NCBI GenBank assembly: GCA_963825405.1
Contig: CAWGTB010000005.1
Span: 620,001-684,000 of the forward strand
Origin: JACPNO01 sp963825405
GTDB taxonomy: Bacteria; Acidobacteriota; Terriglobia; Bryobacterales; Bryobacteraceae
DNA length: 64,000 nt
Direction of reading: 5' to 3'
How positions within the stretch are numbered: position 1 is the stretch's first letter; every line of letters starts with the position of its first letter. The notes under the pieces were generated by a model. That model did no database searches and was not told the DNA's origin. It saw nothing but the letters and a program-made list of their open reading frames with translations. The translations under genes were made by a program, and so were the position numbers. Shown piece after piece: positions 19,217 through 27,091 of the stretch.

Positions 19217-19741
19217 CTAGGCTTGCGCCAGGGCGACTCTCTCCCGCGGATAGACGGCACGCGTCAGCCAGGCGTGCAGGCCGAACAACACGGCGGTCGT
19301 GATCAGGTCGCCCGCCAGCGTGCGTCCGAAGAAAGGCAGCGCCATCGTGTAGCACTTCATGAAACCATCCACGGTGTGGGGATACGCCCGCAGAAATACG
19401 CCGAAATTGGTGATGAAGAAGAATTGCAGGCTGCATAGCAGCGCGGCTCCGCCAATGCGAATCGGATTTTCCGTAGCCTGCAGGTGCCGCCCGATCCAGA
19501 CACAGATCAGGAAACCAGCGTACACATACGGCGTGGAGCGCGAGTATCCGCCTACCAGCGGATCCGTGGCGGCCATCACGAGAATCGGAAGCAGGTACGC
19601 CAGCCAGCCCGGCAGGCGCGCGCCGGCGAAGAGGCTTGCTCCGCCCACTGGCGTAAAATTCGGCGGGTGCGGCAGCAGGCGCGCCACGGCGCCCAGCACC
19701 GCCAATGTCAGCGCAACCGGTCGTTTAATCGTCTTCTCCAT
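19217..19741 (-). CDS. DUF6580-like integral membrane protein
   Basis: About 174 residues with five or six hydrophobic helices and a conserved-looking segment PPNFTPVGGASLFAGA typical of DUF6580 proteins, which have the size and look of ECF-type S components. I chose ATG 19741 (MEKTIKRP) over the ATG six bases upstream because the GAAGGA site is then correctly spaced. It lies between the adenosyltransferase and the BtuF-like gene, downstream of a B12 riboswitch. An inner-membrane corrinoid transport role is therefore a reasonable but unproved inference. Confidence 0.72.
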   Translation of the reverse strand: MEKTIKRPVALTLAVLGAVARLLPHPPNFTPVGGASLFAGARLPGWLAYLLPILVMAATDPLVGGYSRSTPYVYAGFLICVWIGRHLQATENPIRIGGAALLCSLQFFFITNFGVFLRAYPHTVDGFMKCYTMALPFFGRTLAGDLITTAVLFGLHAWLTRAVYPRERVALAQA

Positions 19742-19751
19742 GTGCATTCCT

Positions 19752-20408
19752 TCAATCCCGGGGAAGTCCGGACGCAGCCCGGTTCGGTTCCCACAAAGTT
19801 TCAGCTATACCCAGAGTATGACTCGCCCAGCGGCTCCACACAAATAGCGCGTCGCTCAGCCGGTTGAGGTATCGTACCATTGCCGGATCGGATGGATCTT
19901 CGCGCGCCAGCGTTACGCAAATCCGTTCGGCGCGGCGGCAAACCGTACGGCAGACGTGCAACTCGGCATTGAGCCTGCAGCCGCCAGGAAGCACGAAGGA
20001 GCGCAGCGCGGGGAGGTCCTCGTTCATTTGGTCGATTTCATTTTCCAGGCGTGTGATCTCGACATCGGTTACGCGCGGCTGTTGCGGATGCACGTCGGCG
20101 GGCAGCGTGGCCAGAATCGATCCCAGATTGAATAGCTCGTGCTGCACGCGTTTCAGGATTACGGCCAGCGGAGTTAGCGCCGGATGCGACGCGGCAATCA
20201 GGTCTTCGGTGGTTTGCCGCGCGACGCCGATAAAAGCGTTCAGCTCGTCGACGGTCCCATAGGCTTCGATGCGCAGCTCGTCTTTCGGAACGCGCTGGCC
20301 GCCCACCAGGCTGGTCTCGCCGGTGTCGCCGCCCTTGGTGTAAACGCGGTTGATGGCGAGACGCGGCTCATGAAACGGAGTCTTTTCCAACGGATGCCTC
20401 GATTCCAT
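19752..20408 (-). CDS. PduO-type ATP:cob(I)alamin adenosyltransferase
   Basis: Converts cob(I)alamin to adenosylcobalamin. The 218-residue protein has the PduO marks VYTKGGDTGETSLVGG (ATP-binding, near residues 22-37), AYGTVDELNAFIGVAR, FVLPGGCRLNAELHVCRTVCRRAER and a late LSDALFVWSRWA. It is separated from the TonB receptor gene by one base and from the membrane protein gene by about 10. This fits an operon in which imported corrinoid is adenosylated. Confidence 0.93.
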   Translation of the reverse strand: MESRHPLEKTPFHEPRLAINRVYTKGGDTGETSLVGGQRVPKDELRIEAYGTVDELNAFIGVARQTTEDLIAASHPALTPLAVILKRVQHELFNLGSILATLPADVHPQQPRVTDVEITRLENEIDQMNEDLPALRSFVLPGGCRLNAELHVCRTVCRRAERICVTLAREDPSDPAMVRYLNRLSDALFVWSRWASHTLGIAETLWEPNRAASGLPRD

Positions 20409-20409
20409 T

Positions 20410-22596
20410 CTAAGTCCTCCGCGGCAGGCTCCACTTGACGCCGGCGACGAAATTCAACAGCGGCGAAGGGAACCCGAATATTTCTTCGTAACGGCGATTC
20501 AGCGCGTTGCGAAGATTGCCGTAGACCGTCACCCCATGCGACACCGCATAGTTGACGTTGAGGCCCACGACGCCGTAACCCGGATTGTTGAACAAGCCCG
20601 CGGAGGCGCCGAAATTGGGCTCAACATCCAAAACAGACGCGCGGAAATACCCCGTGATGTCGCCGGAGAATCGGCCCCGCGCGTAGCTGGCCACCACATT
20701 TCCGGAATGGCGCGGACGCCGGATCAGCGGCTGGCCCACACTAAAAAACTGCGGGGCGAGCGACGCCGACTTATCCAGCGCCAGAATCTCACTGTCCAGA
20801 TAGGTATAACTGGCGCGCAGCGAAAACTGCCGTGCCGGACGCCAGCGGGCGGTCGCTTCAGCGCCTTGCGCACGAGAGTTAGCCAGGTTATCCGACTGGA
20901 AAGAACTGAGGTTAGCGAGCGAGCCGCCGAGAGAAACAATCAAATCGTAGTAGCGGTTATAAAAATAGGTACCTTCGAGCGAAACGTGATCGTGGAACCA
21001 TCGCCGCTCGAGACCGGCATCGAAACTCGCCGTGCGCTCCGGCCGCAGTCCGGGATTATTCGTAAAGGCGAGATCGAATCCGCCAGGCGGACGAATGCCG
21101 GTTCCGAACGAAGCGTGCACTCGCGTCAACGTCGGCAGCACGTAGGCGACGGATATTTTTGGATTGACCTTGACGATAGTATCTGCGGCGAATTGCGGAC
21201 GCCCACCGAAGGGGTCGGCGGGAATCAGCGGCGTGTGAATCACTTCGGCGCGCAACCCGGCGTTGAGGAAGAACCGTCCTCCGAACTCCAAACGGTTCTC
21301 CCAGTAAAAACCCTCCTGGTCGCGATGAAGCGGGAAGGACTCTCCGCCGGTATCCGTGATGAAGGTGTTCTTGACTTCTTCGCGTGAAAACGCCGCGCCT
21401 ACCGCAAAAGAATAATTGCGCGTGACGCTAACAACAGTGCGCGTTTCTGCCTGCCCGCGCAGGTCCTTGTTGTAGCTGCCGCCGAAAGGGCTTTGAAAGA
21501 ACGCATTGTTCAGGAAGAAATTGCCCATCACTTCCTGACGCACCCGGTTCGTAAGATCGATGCGATAGCGCACGCCGTACGCGGAAAAGTTATTCTTGCC
21601 GCGGCTGATCAGATCGAGGCCGCCATACAGCCCCGCCGGATCGGAACCGTACGGGCCAGGGTCGCCGACTTCATTGGAATTGAACATGCCGACTGCGCTG
21701 AAATATTGCCGGCCGATGTTCCGGCTCACGCTCAGCAGCAGGTTTTCGTTGCGGTAATCGCTATTCGGGACCGGGCCGTCGTCGTCCAGCCGCGACGCCG
21801 ATGCGCTCCATCCAAAACCGGCTAGAGTGCCGCCGGCGCCAATCGCAAAGCGCCGTTCCGCGTAGGTGCCGCCTTCGGCGATCACATCGGCGGTGAAGTG
21901 TTCCTCTGGCTGGCGCGTGACGAAATCCACTGCGCCGCTGTTGGCGTACGCGCCATAAACCGCCGACTGTGGTCCCCGAATGATTTCGACGCGATCCAGA
22001 AAATCGGTCGGGATATGCGCGAAATCAAAACCGCCGCCGAACGCGTTCACCGTGACGCCGTCGATTTGCACCAGGTTGAAATCAGTGTCACCGCCGCGAG
22101 TGAACAGCGACGTCACCCCGCCGCGTGCGCCCGACTGGCTAACGGACAGGCCCGGCAAATAGCGCAGCAGATCGTAAGCCTGCCCTTCATTGCGCTCGCG
22201 AATTTCTTCGCGCGGAATCACGCTGGCGCTGCTGCCTTGCGCGGAGAGCGAGACATCCAGCGCCGAGCCGACCACCTTGATGGAATCGGTTTGCGGCGCG
22301 ATCGCGAGACGCACAGTTTGAGCGGCGGCCGGATCGACAGTTTGTGTGGCGAACCCGGGCGCGGCAATCGTCAGGCGCACGCCAGTAAGCTCGCTGAGCA
22401 TCAGGCGAAATTCTCCCGCTGCATCACAGCGGGTTTGAGCCACCACGCCCAAGCGGCTCACAGCGGCAATGTCCGCGCCCTCGATCGGAGCTCCGGACGG
22501 ATCCAGAACCGTTCCCTTAACAAGCTCGGATGCACGAGACACCACGCCTCCGAACAAAAAAACACTAACGATGAAAGTGAATTGTAGACGCGTCAT
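20410..22596 (-). CDS. btuB: TonB-dependent cobalamin receptor
   Basis: Outer-membrane receptor of 728 residues starting at ATG 22596. A signal peptide (FIVSVFLFGGVVSRASE) is followed by a CarboxypepD-like domain (VKGTVLDPSGAPIEGADIAA). The plug has LRYLPGLSVSQSGARGG, LVQIDGVTVNAFGGGFD and VEIIRGPQSAVYG, and a beta-barrel runs to a C-terminal aromatic strand. Substrate assignment rests on the B12 riboswitch directly upstream and the adenosyltransferase immediately downstream. The added N-terminal domain is common in Acidobacteria and Bacteroidetes receptors but absent from E. coli BtuB. Confidence 0.88.
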   Translation of the reverse strand: MTRLQFTFIVSVFLFGGVVSRASELVKGTVLDPSGAPIEGADIAAVSRLGVVAQTRCDAAGEFRLMLSELTGVRLTIAAPGFATQTVDPAAAQTVRLAIAPQTDSIKVVGSALDVSLSAQGSSASVIPREEIRERNEGQAYDLLRYLPGLSVSQSGARGGVTSLFTRGGDTDFNLVQIDGVTVNAFGGGFDFAHIPTDFLDRVEIIRGPQSAVYGAYANSGAVDFVTRQPEEHFTADVIAEGGTYAERRFAIGAGGTLAGFGWSASASRLDDDGPVPNSDYRNENLLLSVSRNIGRQYFSAVGMFNSNEVGDPGPYGSDPAGLYGGLDLISRGKNNFSAYGVRYRIDLTNRVRQEVMGNFFLNNAFFQSPFGGSYNKDLRGQAETRTVVSVTRNYSFAVGAAFSREEVKNTFITDTGGESFPLHRDQEGFYWENRLEFGGRFFLNAGLRAEVIHTPLIPADPFGGRPQFAADTIVKVNPKISVAYVLPTLTRVHASFGTGIRPPGGFDLAFTNNPGLRPERTASFDAGLERRWFHDHVSLEGTYFYNRYYDLIVSLGGSLANLSSFQSDNLANSRAQGAEATARWRPARQFSLRASYTYLDSEILALDKSASLAPQFFSVGQPLIRRPRHSGNVVASYARGRFSGDITGYFRASVLDVEPNFGASAGLFNNPGYGVVGLNVNYAVSHGVTVYGNLRNALNRRYEEIFGFPSPLLNFVAGVKWSLPRRT

Positions 22597-22674
22597 ATCG
22601 GGCAGCCCTCCGCTGCCGTACTTCGTGTCTAGGAATTGGTTCCGCCCGCTTGCGGTGTTGCGCCGCGCGAACGG

Positions 22675-22840
22675 AATCTCTCTGGTCGGTCTCCTGACTT
22701 GCGCTTCAACGGGCCGATCAGCCTTCCCATTCCCACAGGAACAGTGGCTCAAACACTATGATCAACCCTCGACGCTTACAGTGGCGGGGCCGTGCTGGAT
22801 TTTCACCAGCTTCCCATACAGCTACCGGAGAGCTTCGAAG
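22675..22840 (-). promoter_or_regulatory. Cobalamin (B12) riboswitch
   Basis: On the minus strand, reading 5' to 3': GGGAAGCTGGTGAAAATCC, then CACGGCCCCGCCACTGTAA, GCCACTGTTCC, GGGAATGGGAAGGC and finally AAGTCAGGAGACC (the B12 box, at 22683-22700). These are the conserved core blocks of the class I cobalamin riboswitch in the correct order. It lies about 90 bases before the btuB start. It should reduce expression of the whole five-gene operon when adenosylcobalamin is plentiful. Confidence 0.95.
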
Positions 22841-22880
22841 ACTTTACGAGAATAGCATGGAGACTCCCAAAAACAAGTTC

Positions 22881-22909
22881 TTGACTGTTATATATAACTA
22901 GTACACTAT
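22881..22909 (+). promoter_or_regulatory. Promoter with perfect palindromic operator
   Basis: TTGACT (22881-22886) and CACTAT (22904-22909) are 17 bases apart. The spacer holds the perfect palindrome GTTATATATAAC at 22887-22898. The GTG of the GntR gene is at 22919, about 10 bases after the -10 element, so the message may be leaderless. A repressor bound between -35 and -10 would block transcription; autoregulation by the YtrA-type regulator is the simplest reading. Confidence 0.6.
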
Positions 22910-22918
22910 ATATCTGAC

Positions 22919-23338
22919 GTGACTGCAACGCCTACCAAACGAAAGCCGGCTGCATTCGCCCTGGACCTGCATAGCGGGGTCCCGGTTTACCGGCAAATCA
23001 TTGACCAGGTGGTTGGCGGCATCGCTACTGGTGCGCTCGCCGGGGGCGATCAGATTCCGACGGTCCGTCAATTGGCCGTCGATCTGGCCATCAATCCGAA
23101 CACGGTCATCCGGGCTTATCGCGAGCTGGAAATTCGCGGCGTGCTGGAAACTCAGCAAGGAACCGGCACGTTTATCAGCCACCAGAAGCCGCGGCGCGAC
23201 GATGCGGAGCGCCAGCGCAGGCTCAGCCAGCTTACGGGAGAATTCACAGCCCGGGCGGGAGCAGATGGTTTCACGGTCGAGGAAATGATTGCGGAGTTGC
23301 AGGACCTGCAAAGAGACGCGGGAAAAAAGAGGAGGTAG
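22919..23338 (+). CDS. GntR-family regulator, YtrA type
   Basis: A 139-residue repressor with a GntR winged helix (VPVYRQIIDQVVGGIATGAL, then QIPTVRQLAVDLAINPNTVI and GTGTFIS) and only a short helical tail, which marks the YtrA subfamily. Start is GTG 22919. YtrA regulators usually control ABC transporters. Here the next gene, 5 bases on, is a slipin and no transporter follows. Autoregulation through the palindrome upstream is likely. Confidence 0.88.
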   Translation: MTATPTKRKPAAFALDLHSGVPVYRQIIDQVVGGIATGALAGGDQIPTVRQLAVDLAINPNTVIRAYRELEIRGVLETQQGTGTFISHQKPRRDDAERQRRLSQLTGEFTARAGADGFTVEEMIAELQDLQRDAGKKRR

Positions 23339-23343
23339 CTATC

Positions 23344-24234
23344 ATGTGGCGGGATCGCAATAAGAATCAGGTGAGTGGTATCGCCATGGCGTTTTTCGCC
23401 ATCTCGGTTGCGGCTGGTTCGGCACTCACGGCGGTGATGGGAAACCGCACGCCGCTCTTCGCGGGAATCGTAGTGGGCCTCTATCTTCTTTTTTCACTCA
23501 AGGTCGCGGATCAATGGGAAAAGGTGGCGGTGCTGCGTCTGGGCCGCTACCTGGGGCTGCGCGGGCCGGGACTGTTTCACGTGATTCCCATCATCGATAC
23601 GCTTAGCCGGTACGTCGATCAGCGCGTGCGCGTGGCCAGCGTCACGGCGGAATCCACGCTCACCCGCGACACGGTGCCGGTGAACGTCGACGCCATCGTG
23701 TTCTGGCTGGTCTGGAACGCGGAGAAATCGATTCTCGAAGTAGAGGATTTCGTGCAAGCCATCACCATGAGTGCGCAAACCGCGCTGCGGGAATCGATCG
23801 GCCGCCACGAATTGGCGCAGATGATTACCGAGCGTGAATCCATGGGGCACGAGTTGCAGCGCATTCTGGATGAGAAAACCAACTCCTGGGGGATTACCGT
23901 GCAGTCGGTTGAGATTCGCGACGTGCGTATCCCGCAAGCGCTCGAAGATGCTATGTCGCGCCAGGCTCAGGCCGAGCGTGAGCGTCAGGCGCGAAACATC
24001 CTGGGACAGGCGGAGAAAGAGATTTCGGACAGCTTCGCGCAGGCCGCGCTGACCTACGAGAACAACCCGGTCGCCCTGCATCTGCGTGCAATGAATATGC
24101 TTTACGAAGCCATCAAAGAGCGGGGCGCGATGGTCATCGTGCCTTCGTCGGTGGTGGAAACAATGGGTTTGAGCGGCGTACTGGCCACGGCGTCGCTGGG
24201 CGGAGCGAAACCCACATCGCCTGTGTTATCCTAA
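23344..24234 (+). CDS. SPFH/stomatin-family protein (slipin)
   Basis: A 296-residue membrane scaffold protein. Two hydrophobic segments (about 15-35 and 38-52) anchor the N-terminus. The SPFH domain runs from DQWEKVAVLRLGRYLGLRGP through VNVDAIVFWLVWN to VEIRDVRIPQALEDAMSRQA. A helical region and a short hydrophobic tail follow. Slipins act in membrane microdomain organisation and often pair with an NfeD protease, which is missing here. Ribosome site GGAGG lies just before ATG 23344. Co-transcribed with the GntR gene. Confidence 0.88.
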   Translation: MWRDRNKNQVSGIAMAFFAISVAAGSALTAVMGNRTPLFAGIVVGLYLLFSLKVADQWEKVAVLRLGRYLGLRGPGLFHVIPIIDTLSRYVDQRVRVASVTAESTLTRDTVPVNVDAIVFWLVWNAEKSILEVEDFVQAITMSAQTALRESIGRHELAQMITERESMGHELQRILDEKTNSWGITVQSVEIRDVRIPQALEDAMSRQAQAERERQARNILGQAEKEISDSFAQAALTYENNPVALHLRAMNMLYEAIKERGAMVIVPSSVVETMGLSGVLATASLGGAKPTSPVLS

Positions 24235-24243
24235 GCATTCAAG

Positions 24244-24513
24244 ATGGCGAACCATTTTTCAGCACTAAAACGAGTACGGCAAAACGAGAAGCGGACCGAG
24301 TACAATCGCCGCAACAAGACGCGGCTGCGTCATGAAATCCGCGCCATGCGGCGTCTGATCACGTCGAAGGACGCGCCCGGAGCCACGGCCCACCTGCCTA
24401 CGGCTTTTTCCATCATCGACCGCTCGGTGAAGCTCGGCATCATCAAAAAGAACACCGCTGCCCGCTATAAGTCGCACATCCACGCGCAGGTTAAGGGCTT
24501 AGCTTCCAAGTAG
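24244..24513 (+). CDS. rpsT: 30S ribosomal protein S20
   Basis: An 89-residue, strongly basic protein beginning MANHFSALKRVRQNEKRTEY, with the S20 pattern of NRRNKTRLRHEIR and the C-terminal NTAARYKSHIHAQVKGLASK. Normal length. It converges with holA, with only 3 bases between the two stops and no room for a hairpin terminator. Confidence 0.96.
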   Translation: MANHFSALKRVRQNEKRTEYNRRNKTRLRHEIRAMRRLITSKDAPGATAHLPTAFSIIDRSVKLGIIKKNTAARYKSHIHAQVKGLASK

Positions 24514-24516
24514 TTC

Positions 24517-25581
24517 CTACGCCGTAAGCTCCAACACGAACCGCTCCATCACGATCCGGTCGTCGGGCCGCGCACTACGCAGGTCTCTGTCCGCCTGGAA
24601 CACCAGCTCCAAAGCCTTTTCCAGTTGCTCTTTGGAAAACCGCGACATCGTCTGGTAAACCTGCTCGGCGCGCGAGCCCCACATCGGCACGCCCGCCTTC
24701 GAGAAATGCCCCTGCACTTGCTGTGAGCTGCGCAGGCCGGCTTCTCTGGCTGCCAACGCCAGGCGGAACTGGGTGGAAAGAAACGTCAGGGCCAGCGGCA
24801 AGTATTCGCCATCGCGGCACAGCGTATCCAGAATTTCCAGGCCACGGGCGCGATCGCGGCGTCCCAGCGCATTCACCAGGATGAAGATCGTGGTGGCGCG
24901 CGCATCCGGCACCAGCAGCGAGATATGCTCGGCCGAAATCGTGCGCCCGCTCCCGGCGTAGAGCGAAAGTTTCTCAATCTCGACGGCGACGCGCGCCAGG
25001 TCCGCGCCCAGCGATTCCACCAGCAGCTCCAAGGCGGTCGGCTCGATGGTCACCCCGGCTTTTTTGGCCAGGGCTTTGGCTTCGGAACGGGCTTCGTCGG
25101 CTGGGATGCGCCGCATTTCCACCGTCTCGCGAATCGCCGCATAGAATTTGCCCACCCGCTCCAGCTTCTTGCGCTCGTCACCTTCGAAATCGTAACGCTG
25201 CGCGTCGAACAGCAGCACCACGCCTGGCGACGGATCCTTCAGATAGGCCGCCAGCAGCGCAGCGCCATCCTCGGCGGATTCGCCGTCGCTATCGTCTTCG
25301 TCGCCCTTTTGCCGAGGCAGGGCGGCTTCGGCGTTCGAAATCAGAAGCACGCGGCGGGAAGCAAACAGCGAGAGAGCACGCGCATCGTCGATTACCTCGG
25401 CGAGCGACTCTTGGCCTAGATCGTGGCGCGAGATGCCTTCCTCGCGATCATCAGCGCGCAGCATGGCGTCCAGCAGGGCCGTGCGGCAGCGGGCACGCTG
25501 ATAGCCCTCTGCGCCCAGGAAGAGGTATGCGGGCGCAATTTCCTCGCGCTGCATTTGTGCCAGAAATTGCGCCGGCGTCAT
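24517..25581 (-). CDS. holA: DNA polymerase III subunit delta
   Basis: Clamp-loader subunit that opens the beta ring. At 354 residues it has the family order: an N-terminal AAA+-like domain (PAYLFLGAEGYQRARCRTAL), an acidic region near residues 95-105 (GDEDDSDGESAED), PGVVLLFDAQ, and the C-terminal collar domain (SLYAGSGRTISAEHISLLVP, then DARATTIFILVNALGRRDRA). Its start overlaps the lptE stop by one base. The holB partner is 14 kb away at 38459. Confidence 0.9.
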   Translation of the reverse strand: MTPAQFLAQMQREEIAPAYLFLGAEGYQRARCRTALLDAMLRADDREEGISRHDLGQESLAEVIDDARALSLFASRRVLLISNAEAALPRQKGDEDDSDGESAEDGAALLAAYLKDPSPGVVLLFDAQRYDFEGDERKKLERVGKFYAAIRETVEMRRIPADEARSEAKALAKKAGVTIEPTALELLVESLGADLARVAVEIEKLSLYAGSGRTISAEHISLLVPDARATTIFILVNALGRRDRARGLEILDTLCRDGEYLPLALTFLSTQFRLALAAREAGLRSSQQVQGHFSKAGVPMWGSRAEQVYQTMSRFSKEQLEKALELVFQADRDLRSARPDDRIVMERFVLELTA

Positions 25582-26099
25582 TAGAAATTTTCCAGGATTG
25601 CGCTCACCACCGAGCGGGCCAAATCGCGACTCAGGCGCTCCATGGCCACGTTGCTTTCATCGAAGTAGCTGGCGGCATCGACGCTGATTTCGTAGTTCTG
25701 GCGGAAATCCATATGCGGCCGCGAAAACAGAACTTTCTTGCTGACGCGATCGCGCAGGGTTAACTGAAGCTGCACGATGGCTTGCGCGCCCGCGGCTCGA
25801 TTGGTGGTCGGATCGAAAACGGTGGGATAAGAAAAGTAATTGATCACGCTGCCCGTGAGCACGGCATCGGCTTCGTTGGCATCGGCCACGATGTGGTAAC
25901 GCGTGCGAGTATTGAACTCGCGGGTGAGAGCCGCCGCCATCTGGTCGGAAAGCTTGTAGCGGATGGTGGTGTTGCCAAAAGGCGGGATGGCGATGGTCTT
26001 GACGTTCTTGGGCAGCGCGTCGACGTTGTTCGCCACGTGGTAGCCGCAGCCCGCAAACACGCATGCGGAGAGCAATAACGCCATCAGCTTCGCGCGCAT
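25581..26099 (-). CDS. lptE: LPS-assembly lipoprotein LptE
   Basis: About 172 residues with a lipoprotein signal (LLLSACVFAGCGYH, lipid on the second cysteine). The LptE pattern follows: VKTIAIPPFGNTTIRYKLSD, VLTGSVINYFSYPTVFD and a C-terminal ERLSRDLARSVVSAILENF. It plugs LptD in the outer membrane and shows that the organism makes LPS. Start ATG 26099 overlaps the stop of the Asd-like gene; stop overlaps the holA start. This is part of one long minus-strand operon. Confidence 0.85.
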   Translation of the reverse strand: MRAKLMALLLSACVFAGCGYHVANNVDALPKNVKTIAIPPFGNTTIRYKLSDQMAAALTREFNTRTRYHIVADANEADAVLTGSVINYFSYPTVFDPTTNRAAGAQAIVQLQLTLRDRVSKKVLFSRPHMDFRQNYEISVDAASYFDESNVAMERLSRDLARSVVSAILENF

Positions 26100-27091
26100 T
26101 ACACTAGCTCCTGAGCCACCGCCACGGCGTTTTCCGCCTGCAGCCGGAGATTGTCCAGCGCGATCCACAGCCAGCAGGCTTGGGTATGATTGCGGTCGAG
26201 CGCCACGCCTCCGACTGCAATACCTGGCTGTCCGGCCGCGCCCACGATGTTGGGCGGCTCGGCATCGCTCACGCGCAAGTCGATGGGCCCGCCGTCGAGT
26301 GCTGCTTCGATCGAGCTCACGCCGGGATTGGATTCGAACTCGATCCACAGCGAAATCGCGTAGCCGTGAAAAACCGGCGCCTGCACCAGCCGCAGCGACG
26401 GCATCGGCGCCTGGCTCGAATTGGACAGCAGCGTGGCCAGGTGGCGCTCGATGCGCAGCTCGGATTCCTCCAGAGACTGCGGCGCCTCGTCGCCATAACG
26501 CGCAAGCAAATTGAACGCCAGCTGCGCGTCGTAAACCTTTTTCGGCATGCCTTTGAACGCCAGCAGGCTGACCGTTTGCTGCTGTAGCTCGTCGAGGCCA
26601 CGCCGGCCGCGCTCGCTAGCCGGTTCAAAAACATGCATCAGCGAACGCCGCACGGTATAGAGCGGATGCAGCCGGTTGAGCACCAGGGTGACGGCAATCG
26701 CGGCGGCGTTGGCGATGACGTGCATCGCGCCGCGCGGCGTCGCGTAGCCTTTCGGTTCCACCATTGGAGCGCGCAGACGCGCGGCGGGGAAATCTTCGGC
26801 GGCGTAGGTAAGATCGATAAGACCGGACTTCGGCGCGAGCTTCATCGCCTGGCGCGTGGATTCGGCCGAGGCTGCCAGAAACACGGCGGTGGCATCCTCC
26901 AGATTGCTGGCATCGAGGCCGGCCAGAAAAGTGGCTTCGCCGGCATGCTCGGTGAGCAGCCCCGTTTCGTCGTCCTCGGCGGCAATCAGGCGCAGGTTCA
27001 CGCCGGGTGCCGTGGTGGCGAAGACGTCACGAATCTCGCGGCCCATCAGCGAGTCGCCGCCAATCAGCGCAACCGTGGCGGACTTAGGCAA
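26099..27091 (-). CDS. Aspartate-semialdehyde dehydrogenase homologue lacking the catalytic cysteine (USG-1-like)
   Basis: About 330 residues with the Asd fold: ATVALIGGDSLMGREIRDVF is the N-terminal NADP loop, DLTYAAEDFPAARLRAPMV follows, and the dimerisation half contains VFEPASERGRRGLDELQQQT. At the place of the catalytic cysteine (usual NPNCST) the sequence reads VIANAAAIAVTL, so the nucleophile is absent. E. coli Usg shows the same loss. It is probably not an active dehydrogenase. Start is taken as TTG 27091, which overlaps the pssA stop. It lies between lptE and pssA. Confidence 0.78.
   Translation of the reverse strand: MPKSATVALIGGDSLMGREIRDVFATTAPGVNLRLIAAEDDETGLLTEHAGEATFLAGLDASNLEDATAVFLAASAESTRQAMKLAPKSGLIDLTYAAEDFPAARLRAPMVEPKGYATPRGAMHVIANAAAIAVTLVLNRLHPLYTVRRSLMHVFEPASERGRRGLDELQQQTVSLLAFKGMPKKVYDAQLAFNLLARYGDEAPQSLEESELRIERHLATLLSNSSQAPMPSLRLVQAPVFHGYAISLWIEFESNPGVSSIEAALDGGPIDLRVSDAEPPNIVGAAGQPGIAVGGVALDRNHTQACWLWIALDNLRLQAENAVAVAQELV

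Noticed and set aside
20536..21387. Plus-strand open frame of 283 residues inside btuB
   Set aside because: Antisense shadow of the TonB receptor, with no ribosome site or recognisable domain.
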